Assembly (NCBI GenBank): GCA_946484175.1
Contig: CAMLSX010000004.1
Coordinates: forward strand, 1-64,000
Direction: 5' to 3'
Length of the DNA: 64,000 nt
Origin: an uncultured Clostridia bacterium
GTDB taxonomy: Bacteria > Bacillota > Clostridia > Oscillospirales > Acutalibacteraceae
Positions 1-9,304 of the stretch are shown here, piece after piece. Within the stretch, counting starts at the first letter, position 1. The number at the start of each line of letters is the position of its first letter. A program made the translations under genes and the position numbers. The notes below the pieces were generated by a model. It saw only the letters and a program-made list of their open reading frames with translations, did no database searches and had not been told where the DNA came from.

Positions 1-2
1 GG

Positions 3-884
3 GAATATACCGGCTGTACGGTCAATTTCAAGACCTACACCAACTCTATCTGGGACAAGAAGCAGCGGGACACGCCTCTGGAAAAGCAGGCGGTTTTCTA
101 TGGCACTCACCCGGCAATCATCGAGCAGGAAGTCTTTGACAAGGTTCAGGAAATCCGTCAGCAGCGCCACCGCAGGACGAAAACCGGCAAGAGCAGCCTG
201 TTTTCCGGCATGGTCTACTGTGCCGACTGTGGGGCGAAAATGCGGTACTGCACCACCAGCTATTTTGAGAAGCGGCAGGACCACTTTGTCTGCGCCAACT
301 ACCGCAGCAACACAGGTAGCTGCTCGGCGCACTATATCCGGGCGGTTGTACTGGAAGATTTGGTCTGGATGCACATGAAAGCGGTCATCTCCTATGTGAC
401 CCGGCACGAAAGCTACTTCCGCGCAGTGATGGAGCATAAGCTCCGGCTGTCCAGTGAGGAAGCCATCCGGGCAAACAAGAAGCGGCTTGCACAGGCTGAC
501 AAACGCCTTGTTGAGCTTGACCGGCTGTTCATCCGCATCTATGAGGACAATGTGGCCGGGAAACTCTCGGACGAGCGGTTTGCTATGATGAGCCAGTCTT
601 ACGAGGATGAGCAGACGCAGCTCAAGGCGGAAATCCAGACCTTACAGCAGGATATTGAAGTACAGGAACGACAGATTGAAAATTTGGAGCAGTTCATCCA
701 GCGGGTACACAAGTACGAGGATTTACAGGAGCTGACCCCCTATGCTCTGCGGGAGCTTGTGAAGGCGATCTATATTGAAGCGCCGGACAAGAGCAGCGGC
801 AAACGGCGGCAGGGCATCCGCATTTCCTATGACCTTGTGGGATTTATCCCCGTGGACGAGCTGATGAAACAGGAAACGGCATGA
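3..884 (+). CDS. Large serine recombinase, C-terminal part (recombinase zinc-ribbon region plus coiled coil), 5' truncated by window edge
   Basis: Open frame from the window start; FSGMVYCADCGAKMRY zinc ribbon, long coiled-coil and VKAIYIEAPDKSSGKRRQGIRISYD tail typical of transposon/ICE serine recombinases. Confidence 0.88.
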   Translation, partial: EYTGCTVNFKTYTNSIWDKKQRDTPLEKQAVFYGTHPAIIEQEVFDKVQEIRQQRHRRTKTGKSSLFSGMVYCADCGAKMRYCTTSYFEKRQDHFVCANYRSNTGSCSAHYIRAVVLEDLVWMHMKAVISYVTRHESYFRAVMEHKLRLSSEEAIRANKKRLAQADKRLVELDRLFIRIYEDNVAGKLSDERFAMMSQSYEDEQTQLKAEIQTLQQDIEVQERQIENLEQFIQRVHKYEDLQELTPYALRELVKAIYIEAPDKSSGKRRQGIRISYDLVGFIPVDELMKQETA

Positions 885-931
885 CCGAAGCCATGCCGTT
901 CCTGCGAAAGGTAAATATTACTTTCTTATGA

Positions 932-958
932 CCCCCGGACCTCACTCCGAGGGCTTTT
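932..958 (+). terminator. Rho-independent terminator after recombinase
   Basis: CCCCCGGA-CCTCAC-TCCGAGGG followed by cTTTT. Confidence 0.6.
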
Positions 959-979
959 CATTATTTAACAGAACTCAGG

Positions 980-1780
980 TTATCCGCGTTCCCCGCATCC
1001 ACAGCCACAGTCACCGGCTTTGGGCGGGAAGAATTCATCGGTAGGGAACTCGATGCGGCGGAAGAGCTCACAGGGGTTATCGGACGAAGTTTCACATTCT
1101 TTCTCCGGTACACAGAAGTCATAAGCGGGAATCAGCATCTGCACATTGCGCACGATTTGTACAATGATGAACAGGCCAATGGTGGCATAAATTGCGCGTC
1201 CGCAGTTGGTGGTTTCAAAGTCGCCGCCATACCGTTTGCAAATACATTCGGGAATCCGGCAGCAGGGTTCGCAGCAGTGGTGGCCTGCATCACAGATTCT
1301 TGCAGACAGTGCGATCGGCTGTGCGACCTGAACGGTGGCTTTCGGCAGGACTTTACATCCGGTGTTGTCAATTTCCTCGGGCGAGCCGTCGGAAGTGAAC
1401 ATCTTCACATTGCCTTCGCTGCCGTACAGAATCACCTTCTTGCTGAAAATAGAGATACCATGTACTGCAACGGGGCCGGAAGCCGGGGCACGGAACAAAT
1501 CCAGAGACACGTCGAAGAAGAAGGTCATGTCAACGGAATAGAAGCCCTTATTGAACGGAACAGGCTGCAGATCCAGGTAAACGGTAAGCACCTCGACATC
1601 CCGGATGCGGACATTGGTGGCGCAGTTTACCAGTTCCTGCTGTGCTTTGGGGAAGAGGACACGGATATCCTCAAGGCAGTCTTTATCGCTGCAGGAATCA
1701 TAGATTCTCATTGCATCGATACAAACCGCTTCCTTGAAGGTACCTTTGTCGGGTGCCGGGCAGAAATCATGTTCGGCCAT
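980..1780 (-). CDS. Conserved Cys-rich hypothetical protein (possible spore/envelope-associated)
   Basis: 266-aa ORF with clustered Cys (CEPCCRIPECICKRY; C-terminal CGCGCG); RBS-like sequence upstream on the minus strand. Confidence 0.75.
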   Translation of the reverse strand: MAEHDFCPAPDKGTFKEAVCIDAMRIYDSCSDKDCLEDIRVLFPKAQQELVNCATNVRIRDVEVLTVYLDLQPVPFNKGFYSVDMTFFFDVSLDLFRAPASGPVAVHGISIFSKKVILYGSEGNVKMFTSDGSPEEIDNTGCKVLPKATVQVAQPIALSARICDAGHHCCEPCCRIPECICKRYGGDFETTNCGRAIYATIGLFIIVQIVRNVQMLIPAYDFCVPEKECETSSDNPCELFRRIEFPTDEFFPPKAGDCGCGCGERG

Positions 1781-1966
1781 ATGAAATTCCTCCTTTGCGG
1801 GCAGAATACCCGTGGTTTCCTTCCATAATATGGTGTAAAAAATTCATGGTGCCTGTTCGGCTTGTACATAAAATGATAATAGAGATATTTCAAAATAAAC
1901 ACTTGCATTTTTAAAAGATTTATGATAAAATAATAAACCACAATTATGAAAGGAAGGTCTTTGAAA

Positions 1967-2431
1967 ATGGAAAAGAAAGCGCTTCGCACGATTGCGCAGA
2001 ATAAAAAGGCCTTTCATGATTACTTTGTGGAAGAAAGCATGGAAGCCGGCATAGAGTTGACTGGTACTGAAGTCAAGTCGCTGCGGCAGGGAAGAGTAAA
2101 TCTGAAAGATTCCTGGTGCTCGGTGGTCAACGGAGAATTGCTGCTCAACGGTGTGCACATCAGCCCTTATGAGCACGGTAATATCTTTAACCGCGACCCG
2201 GTACGGGTTCGGCGTCTGCTGATGCATCGGCGGGAAATCATGCGGCTGTTCGGCCTTGTGAAGCAGGACGGTTATTCCCTGATTCCCCTTTCTCTTTATT
2301 TCAAAGGTTCCCGTGTGAAAGTACAGGTCGGTTTGTGTAAAGGTAAGAAAAATTACGACAAGCGGGCTGATATGGCTGAACGGGCAGCAAAGCGGGATAT
2401 GGAACGCGCTATGAAGGAGCGGAACCGGTAA
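1967..2431 (+). CDS. smpB: SsrA-binding protein SmpB
   Basis: [50 protein letters not shown]...; adjacent to ssrA; internal ATG preferred after AAGGAAGG. Confidence 0.97.
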   Translation: MEKKALRTIAQNKKAFHDYFVEESMEAGIELTGTEVKSLRQGRVNLKDSWCSVVNGELLLNGVHISPYEHGNIFNRDPVRVRRLLMHRREIMRLFGLVKQDGYSLIPLSLYFKGSRVKVQVGLCKGKKNYDKRADMAERAAKRDMERAMKERNR

Positions 2432-2452
2432 GGTTTTCTCCTTTTGATACAT

Positions 2453-2801
2453 GGGGATGCAAAGGTTTCGACGGGGGTTGTGAGCCTTCGTAAGCGAGTA
2501 GCGGTGCGGAGCCGCTATAAAATCCGCAAACTTAAAATTAAACGACAACAAAACTGTTGCTGTTGCTGCCTAATTAAGGCGGCCGTCTTTACCGGGAGTA
2601 CCGCGGCCCGGATAAAGGCGTCGATTAGCGGTGAACGTGAACCGGGCTACGCCCTTACCCCGGTCACGGTTTAAGGGCTGCCAAAGCGCAGAGCCTGCCG
2701 ATAGGCGCTGTGCCGCGGGAGATTTAAAATATCGGCTACACTCGTAGAAAGCGTTGGTAAGTGACTTTCGGACAGGGGTTCGACTCCCCTCATCTCCACC
2801 A
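2453..2801 (+). ncRNA. ssrA: tmRNA (one-piece SsrA); tag reading frame gives ANLKLNDNKTVAVAA
   Basis: 5' GGGGATGCAAAGGTTTCGACGGGGG and 3' GGGTTCGACTCCCCTCATCTCCACCA; tag ORF GCA(2526)...TAA(2571-2573). Confidence 0.97.
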
Positions 2802-2803
2802 GC

Positions 2804-2857
2804 GAGAGCACAGAAAATTCCAGTATTTATGCGGAGTTTTCGGTGCTCTCTTTTTTT
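2804..2857 (+). terminator. Terminator downstream of ssrA, overlapping the 3' end of the integrase gene
   Basis: GAGAGCAC(2804-2811)...GTGCTCTC(2843-2850)+T7. Confidence 0.8.
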
Positions 2858-4047
2858 ATGTTTATGGGATTGGTCTTTGTTTGGTCTTTATTATTTTCAA
2901 TTGCACCAGCGATCACGTCAACTGCCGCGGTTTTTAGCTGGTCAATTTCATGGCTATATATGTTGAGAGTGGTGGAAGGCTTTGCGTGGCCAAGCACCGC
3001 CGAAACGGTTCTGACGTCAATCCCAGAGCCGATCATCTGGGTAGCCGCAAAATGCCGGAAGGCATGAAGACCATAAAACGGGATCTGATATGCTTCACAC
3101 CATCGGTTCATCCAGTTATACATAGAGGAGTTTCCATGGAAATCCCCGCCGGAAGAAAAAACACGGTCTCCGGCCTTCCAGGCATCTCCCAGCGCCAGAC
3201 GCTCTTCCGATTGGATTTTCCGAAAACCTCTCAGTTCGCAGAGCAAAGTATCAGGCAGCTTGATCGTTCGGATAGAGGCTTTTGTTTTTGGGGTGTCTGT
3301 GTAGGTTCCGGCCTCCACCGTATGGCCCACAGCCCTCTGTAAATTCCATGTACCGTTGGTAAAGTCAATATCCTGCCATTCCAGCCCCAGTGCTTCTCCT
3401 TTACGGCAGCCGGTATAAGCCAGAAACATGGCAAACAGGCGCCGAACCGGCGGAGCCTCTTCCAGTGTGCGTAAAAGATGCTGCACTTCTTCCAGGGAAT
3501 AACATTTCCGTTCAGACTTGGGCGCTCCCAGCACTCGTATTTCCCTGCATGGGTTAGCCGGGATAAGATCCAGCTCTACCGCATAGGACATGGCAGCAGA
3601 CAGGAAAGAGAGGTAGTGCCGGATGGATTTGGCGGACAGCTTTTTGTCCTCGTTTCGCCCCTTGTCGCTGATACCGTTTTCTGAAAGCCGATAAATAAAC
3701 GCCTGGACATCCCGGTGCGAGATTTTATCTAGGCGCATATGCCCCAAATATTGATAGACCCGCTTTGTCAGCTGGCGGTATTTTGTCCGGGTGCTTTCTT
3801 TAAGAACGTGATCCACCCGCTCTTGAAAAAATCGCTCGATAAACGGTTCCAACTTTATGGAGGATGCAGAACTGCTGCCTTCTTCAAACAGCACAGCCTG
3901 CCGGTTCAGCTCCTTTTCAATTTGCCGTGGTGTCATTCCCGGAGAAGGTCTCCAAGTCATGGAACGGACTTTCTGCTTTCCATGGGCGTCATATCCATCT
4001 GACACACGGATGCGGTAACTCTCGCCACGTTTTGTAATTGTAGCCAT
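2827..4047 (-). CDS. Tyrosine recombinase / phage-type site-specific integrase
   Basis: C-terminal catalytic motifs TGCRKGEALGLEW ... HAFRHFAATQMIGSGIDVRTVSAVLGHAKPSTTLNIYSH; N-terminal Arm-type DNA-binding region; abuts the ssrA 3' end. Confidence 0.95.
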   Translation of the reverse strand: MATITKRGESYRIRVSDGYDAHGKQKVRSMTWRPSPGMTPRQIEKELNRQAVLFEEGSSSASSIKLEPFIERFFQERVDHVLKESTRTKYRQLTKRVYQYLGHMRLDKISHRDVQAFIYRLSENGISDKGRNEDKKLSAKSIRHYLSFLSAAMSYAVELDLIPANPCREIRVLGAPKSERKCYSLEEVQHLLRTLEEAPPVRRLFAMFLAYTGCRKGEALGLEWQDIDFTNGTWNLQRAVGHTVEAGTYTDTPKTKASIRTIKLPDTLLCELRGFRKIQSEERLALGDAWKAGDRVFSSGGDFHGNSSMYNWMNRWCEAYQIPFYGLHAFRHFAATQMIGSGIDVRTVSAVLGHAKPSTTLNIYSHEIDQLKTAAVDVIAGAIENNKDQTKTNPINIKKESTENSA

Positions 4048-4074
4048 AAAAAAATACCACCTTTCAGGTATGAC

Positions 4075-4104
4075 TTGCCAAGCCTACCCCGGAAGTGGTA
4101 TAAT
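4075..4104 (+). promoter_or_regulatory. Candidate sigma-A promoter TTGCCA-N18-TATAAT
   Basis: TTGCCA 4075-4080, TATAAT 4099-4104; no plus-strand CDS follows. Confidence 0.55.
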
Positions 4105-5285
4105 CACATTGGTTTGGATGGGATTATTCCATGATGGAGTAAGCTCGTTCTATTGCCGCTCGTTCCTGCGCCAACAGGAGCGGGCGGTTTTTTATTGTCA
4201 GGTTTATTGTTTAAAGCATTTTCTATCAATAATATAAATTCTTTTTCTGTGATAATCTGCAACTTTCCACCTTTATCAAGAAACTCTTTGGCTTTTAGGT
4301 ATTTTCGTTCCAAAGCCCATTGTGGTAAGTTTGCCAATTCACCAGCTACTAAATAATCAGTATTGCGGTTTACTTGAGGACGAAGGTTAGCACCTACTTT
4401 TTCCAATTCTTCTTGCAACTGATCGCGGTCATTTTCAAAGTCCCCTGTAAATACAAAATTTTTCTCAAGTAGCGGCGACCATTTAAATGCAATTGCTTTT
4501 TCGGCTTTTTTTCGTTCTCTTTCTATTTTGCGCTCCGCAAGTTCTTTTTTGTACGCATCCATAATGGCTATACGACATAATTCAAACAGTTTTGCCGTTA
4601 ATTCAACATCTTCTAGTGCGCGATGAGCTTGAGAGTTCGAAATTTTTAAATTGGTAACAAGGTCTACCAATTTATAACTCGCCAAACCTGGGAAAGCACG
4701 TTTTGACAGAGATACCGTATCAATATATTCGATTACCAAATCTTCCTGTTCTTGTGGGATTGCACATCCCAGAAAGCCTAAGTCAAACGAAACGTTATGG
4801 CCTATAATTAGGTTTCTGTCAATAATACGCAGAACGTCAGACAAAACAGTTTCGATAGTGGGAGCGTTGGCAACATCTTCATTTGTTATGTGATTTACAG
4901 CACTTGCTGCAGGAGATATTGGAATTTGAGGATTTATCAGAGAACTAAACCTGTTTATTTCTTTTCCGTCCCTATAGTGAATAACTGCAATCTCGATAAT
5001 TCGATCATTACTACGGCTGAAACCAGTGGTTTCAACATCCAAAACAACATATTCTCTTATTGTTTCTAAATCTTTTGCCGTAAAAATTTTTTTAGGAGTT
5101 GCCTCGATTTTACTATGTGTAATTTTGGCAGACGAAGTATCCGCAGGACTGTTTGCAATAGATATTACACGAAGGGTTTCCTCAAGAAGTTTGTTTCCCT
5201 TGGTAGTTGTTTCGATTTTATTGCATATAGGTCTTACGGAAGGAAGTTTTTCTTTTTTGCCAAATAATCGTTTTAGAAAATTCAT
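4104..5285 (-). CDS. DnaQ-like 3'-5' exonuclease (DEDDh) with C-terminal BRCT domain
   Basis: YVVLDVETTGFSRSNDRIIEIAVI ... HNVSFDLGFL ... SQAHRALEDVELTAKLF; FVFTGDFENDRDQLQEELEKVGANLRPQVNRNTDYLVAG = BRCT. Confidence 0.9.
   Translation of the reverse strand: MNFLKRLFGKKEKLPSVRPICNKIETTTKGNKLLEETLRVISIANSPADTSSAKITHSKIEATPKKIFTAKDLETIREYVVLDVETTGFSRSNDRIIEIAVIHYRDGKEINRFSSLINPQIPISPAASAVNHITNEDVANAPTIETVLSDVLRIIDRNLIIGHNVSFDLGFLGCAIPQEQEDLVIEYIDTVSLSKRAFPGLASYKLVDLVTNLKISNSQAHRALEDVELTAKLFELCRIAIMDAYKKELAERKIERERKKAEKAIAFKWSPLLEKNFVFTGDFENDRDQLQEELEKVGANLRPQVNRNTDYLVAGELANLPQWALERKYLKAKEFLDKGGKLQIITEKEFILLIENALNNKPDNKKPPAPVGAGTSGNRTSLLHHGIIPSKPM
4110..4194 (+). ncRNA. Candidate ~85-nt small RNA ending in a strong terminator
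   Basis: Promoter-like element followed by CCGCTCGTTCCTG-CGCCAA-CAGGAGCGGGCGG-TTTTTT (4156-4193). Confidence 0.4.
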
Positions 5286-5322
5286 TATATTCCCTCGTTT
5301 CAATTGGTTGTTTCAAGATGAA

Positions 5323-5697
5323 TCAACCTACCTCTGTTTCCCCCTCGGAAACGGGATCACATTTTTTATATTTGGGCATATATGTAAGGCTTTCCGCCTG
5401 ATCTGCCAGTTGCTGCTGGCCGGCCTCGTTCAACTGGTGATAGTTTTCTATAATATCATCCAGCCGCTTGTCCCCTGTATCCGCTTCGGCGGGTGCGGGG
5501 GATTTTTCTATTCCCAGTATGTAGTCGGTGGTCACGTTGTAATATTTGGCCAACGCAACAATAGAATCTGACCCCGGCTCTCGACTTCCAGTTTCATACC
5601 CATAATATGTGGTGTATTTCATTCCCATTTCTTCCGCAAATTTTCGTGCGCTCATACCGTTTTTTTCACGGAGCGCTCGGATTCTATCACAAATCAC
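5323..5697 (-). CDS. XRE-family repressor (cI-like), island
   Basis: VICDRIRALREKNGMSARKFAEEMGMKYTTYYGYETGSREPGSDSIVALAKYYNVTTDYILG; divergent to 5864 XRE; GTG start after AAGGAGGG. Confidence 0.88.
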   Translation of the reverse strand: MICDRIRALREKNGMSARKFAEEMGMKYTTYYGYETGSREPGSDSIVALAKYYNVTTDYILGIEKSPAPAEADTGDKRLDDIIENYHQLNEAGQQQLADQAESLTYMPKYKKCDPVSEGETEVG

Positions 5698-5754
5698 GGT
5701 ATCCCTCCTTTTGAAATTATTATACATCTTGTTTCCTTTTCAGTCAATAGAAAT

Positions 5755-5846
5755 ATTCGCAAAATGCGTAAATTGCTTTTCAAAAAGGCTTGATATATAC
5801 GCAAAACGAGAATATAATATAGTCACAACATTCGCGATACGCGAAT
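5755..5846. promoter_or_regulatory. Three 17-bp operators in the divergent XRE switch; a promoter spans the middle site
   Basis: ATTCGCAAAATGCGTAA (5755-5771), ATACGCAAAACGAGAAT (5797-5813), ATTCGCGATACGCGAAT (5830-5846); TTGATA(5790)-N17-TATAAT(5813-5818). Confidence 0.8.
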
Positions 5847-5863
5847 ATATTGGAGGTGACACG

Positions 5864-6079
5864 ATGAAATACCCTAATATCGAAGCAGAGAGAGCCCGTT
5901 ATAACCTTACACAGGCAGAGTTAGCGGAAAGCCTTTCTGTGTCCAGAGCCACCTATAAGAACTGGCAGAGTGGCAGAAGCGAAATTCCCGGTTCACAAAT
6001 TATCGCCATGACCAAGCTCTTCGGTGTGTCGTCCGATTACCTGCTTGGCCTCACCCAACATGAGCCGAAGCCGGCGTAA
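5864..6079 (+). CDS. Small XRE-family regulator (Cro-like)
   Basis: MKYPNIEAERARYNLTQAELAESLSVSRATYKNWQSGRSEIPGSQIIAMTKLFGVSSDYLLGL; GGAGG upstream. Confidence 0.88.
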   Translation: MKYPNIEAERARYNLTQAELAESLSVSRATYKNWQSGRSEIPGSQIIAMTKLFGVSSDYLLGLTQHEPKPA

Positions 6080-6095
6080 GAAAGGAGGAATAACC

Positions 6096-6284
6096 ATGTG
6101 GGTTTCAAGGAAAAGGTTTAAGGCCTTAGAGCAGCGCGTGGAGAAGCTGGAAGAGGATACATCTCGTCCGCATTTCGTGTTAACTTCCGAACACGGACCG
6201 AAAACAGTTGCGTGGTACATCAGGTTTTTTTCCGCAAACATAAAAGACGACCCCAGCAAAAAACTGAGGTCGTGGGGGGGTTAG
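6096..6284 (+). CDS. Small hypothetical island protein
   Basis: 62-aa ORF with AAAGGAGG RBS. Confidence 0.5.
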   Translation: MWVSRKRFKALEQRVEKLEEDTSRPHFVLTSEHGPKTVAWYIRFFSANIKDDPSKKLRSWGG

Positions 6285-6463
6285 TCAAGTGCTTCCTCTA
6301 TGATTTTTGCCAGTTCCGAAATAGCGTAAAAAGTCATAGTGGAAAGCCTTGAGAGATCAGCAACTGTGGCAGGCTGTGTCGAATCATCCTCAAAGATGGC
6401 CATATCTTTTCGATAGTTTTCAACAAGCTGTGCCAACTGAGCTGAACATTCAGGTTTTTTCAA
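6281..6463 (-). CDS. Small hypothetical protein
   Basis: 60-aa ORF, minus strand, GGAGG-type sequence upstream. Confidence 0.45.
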   Translation of the reverse strand: MKKPECSAQLAQLVENYRKDMAIFEDDSTQPATVADLSRLSTMTFYAISELAKIIEEALD

Positions 6464-6579
6464 ATCATCACCTCCTTCCTGTCTTATTATAACGCGTACA
6501 TAGTGGGAAGGAAAGCGTAAACACCCCGAGCCGAAACCAGCATAACAACCGCCGTATGGCGGGGAAAGGAGAAGAAGAT

Positions 6580-6855
6580 ATGGGAAGATTTTTTGCCCCC
6601 GATTTTGGGGAACTGGAAATTACGCCTTTTTATTCAGATAATGAGATCTATTGCCAAGAAGTACGGTTTTCTGTTCCGTATGACCGATGGCCTGAATTTG
6701 AAAGGTCACCGGAGTTCCAGCGGATAAAGGAATTGGCCGCTGAGTTAAAAGCTCAATATAAAAAATTTCAGTATCCCGAGCCGGAACGCGAATTGGCAGA
6801 CGAGCAGATATGCTGTACAGCGGAACCTACATCACAAGCGGCACTTGCAAAATGA
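6580..6855 (+). CDS. Small hypothetical island protein whose 3' end runs into P-ATPase DNA
   Basis: MGRFFAPDFGELEITPFYSDNEIYCQEVRF...; C-terminal residues after ~6797 are an out-of-frame read of the ATPase. Confidence 0.45.
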   Translation: MGRFFAPDFGELEITPFYSDNEIYCQEVRFSVPYDRWPEFERSPEFQRIKELAAELKAQYKKFQYPEPERELADEQICCTAEPTSQAALAK

Positions 6856-8864
6856 TTGTTACATCTGTCGGCGGCGCAACCGAATTTGGCACGATTGCAA
6901 ACAGCCTGTCCGGTGAAGAAACCGCACAAACACCGCTGCAGGAAAAGCTGGCCAAACTGGGAAAGAATATCACGATTCTTGGCGTGATTGCGGCGGCGAT
7001 TGTCTTTATCTCCCAGCTGATTTCTTTTGCTCTTCACGATGGACTCATTCTGGATGAGATTATCGAGGCATTTGTCACCAGCATCGTGCTGATTGTTGCG
7101 GCTGTCCCTGAAGGGCTTCCCACCATCGTGGCTGTTTCCCTCTCTATCAATATCATCAAACTGTCCAAAAAGAACGCGTTGGTGAAAAAGATGATCGCTT
7201 CCGAGACGGTTGGCTGCATCAATGTTATTTGTTCGGATAAAACTGGAACGCTGACGGAAAATAAAATGAAAGTCCAGGCTTTCTACGACGGGCAATTTCA
7301 CAAGGATTGTTCTGAACTGTCCGATCAATATTTTATCCAAAACATCTGTATCAACGCTACGGCAGATTTGGGCGCAGAAGGACAATTCATCGGGAACCCC
7401 ACGGAATGTGCCATGCTGCGGTTTTATGAAGAATCCGGCGTATGTAAGACAAGCGGGAAATCATACAAACAAGAGCGGGAGAGCTATCCGGTCATTCAGA
7501 CATTCCCCTTTAATTCCGACCTGAAGCACATGACCACCATAGCGGAAATCGGCGGCAAAATGGTAGCCTTTACCAAGGGCAGCCCCGAAGCAATCCTCTC
7601 CATGTGCGCTGTTTCAAAGGAAAGGCGGAAAGAAGCAGAAGAATATATCGTTTCAGTACAGCAGCAGGCCATGCAGGTCATTGCCTTTTCCCATAAAGAG
7701 CTTTCAGAACAACAGGATTATGAAGCTGAGCACCATCACCAGGCCATGGAAAGCGGCATGATCTTTGACGGCTTTGTGGCCATTGCCGACCCGCTGCGCA
7801 AAGAGGTGTACGATGCAGTCCGAACTTGCGAAGCAGCCGGGATTGAATTGAAAATCCTCACCGGCGACAATATTGTCACCGCTGCCGCCATTGCCAACGA
7901 ACTGAATCTGCTGGAAAACGGCAAATTCGCAGTTGAAGCCCGGGAAATCGCGGAAATGACCGATGAAGAACTCAGCCGCAGATTAGATTCTATTTGTGTT
8001 ATTGCCCGCAGTACGCCCAGCATTAAAATGCGTGTGGTGCGGCTCTTGAAGGCAAAAGGAAATGTAGTTGCCGTTACCGGCGACGGAATCAACGATGCAC
8101 CTGCTCTGAAAAATGCGGATGTGGGGATAGCCATGGGCATTTCCGGAACCGAAGTATCCAAAGAGGCCAGCGATATTGTCCTTCTGGATGATTCTTTTGC
8201 TACAATCGTAAAAGCAGTGGAATGGGGCCGTAATATCTACGAAAATTTCAAACGTTTTATCAGTTTCCAGCTGACGGTGAACTTCGCTTCAGTCGTGGTG
8301 GTATTTGTATCCATTCTGATGGGTCTTAAAGCACCGTTTACAGCTTTGGAGCTTTTATGGATCAACATTATCATGGACGGTCCGCCGGCACTCACTCTGG
8401 GGCTGGGACCGAACTATAAAGACCTGATGAAACGCAAGCCCACCCGTAGAGAAGAAAGTATCATTTCAAAGGCAATACTTTTGCGGATCGGGTTGACCGG
8501 CACTTATATTTCCGTTGTATTCATATGTCAGTATGTGTTTAATTTTCTGGGTGCAGCTCTCGATGAACAGGCTACCGTTCTGTTTACACTGTTTGTCCTT
8601 TTCCAACTGTTCAACTCGTTTAACTGCCGGGAATTGCACAGCGAAAGCATTTTAAAGCATCTGCTGCGAAACAAAATCATACTCTGGGTGGTTGGAGCAA
8701 CCTTTGTCTTGCAGATCGTGTTCATCCAATTTGCGGGAGCATTTTTCGGAACGGTTCCGCTGGGAATCACCATGTGGCTTAAACTGTTCGGGGTTGCTTT
8801 TAGTATCATTGTTCTTTCAGAAATTGTTAAGCTGGCATATCGTACTGCAAAGAAAAAAACATGA
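6798..8864 (+). pseudogene. Cation-translocating P-type ATPase (Ca2+-ATPase-like), N-terminally truncated
   Basis: Starts mid-protein at LYSGTYITSGTCKMIVTSVGGATEFGTIA; retains CSDKTGTLT, TGDGINDAPALKNADVGIAMG; lacks the M1-M2 and TGES actuator regions. Confidence 0.85.
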
Positions 8865-9068
8865 ATATGTATATGTTCTATTCACTCGGTATTCTATGCA
8901 GATAAAGATCACCAAATCAGCAGAATTCATAATATTGTTATTCTAATGCCCCCCTAAAGCTTAGTACATTGTATCAAAAAGGGTTATTTGCCAGATGGAC
9001 ATTACACGAACACCTGTTTTTCAAAGGCGGCTTTGCCGTAAGGGTGTGACTGTGATATCAAAACAGAA

Positions 9069-9111
9069 AACGAGGGTCAAGGTACATGTGTGCCTTGGCT
9101 CTCGTTTTTTC
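9069..9111 (+). terminator. Strong hairpin terminator
   Basis: AAACGAGGGTCAAGG...CCTTGGCTCTCGTTTTTTC. Confidence 0.7.
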
Positions 9112-9304
9112 TTTCTGTATGTGCCTTTTATGTCAGGAATTGATTTTGTCGGATTTGTAGTTTGTATATAGCTGCAAATAGTACAGGTCACCCCCGACAG
9201 CATCTCAACGGAAATGCACAGGGAACGAGCAGGTCCAATGGAGGGAAGCTCTGCGCAGCTTTGCTTCTAGTTTACTCTATATAGAAATGTAAGTGTCAAC
9301 TTAC

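Noticed and set aside
2444-2674. 76-aa ORF over ssrA
   Set aside because: Overlaps tmRNA in the wrong frame; the true tag frame is ANLKLNDNKTVAVAA
8941-9300. Right attachment site of the ssrA island near the end of the ATPase
   Set aside because: No copy of the tmRNA 3' sequence (GGTTCGACTCCCCTCATCTCCACCA) could be seen there
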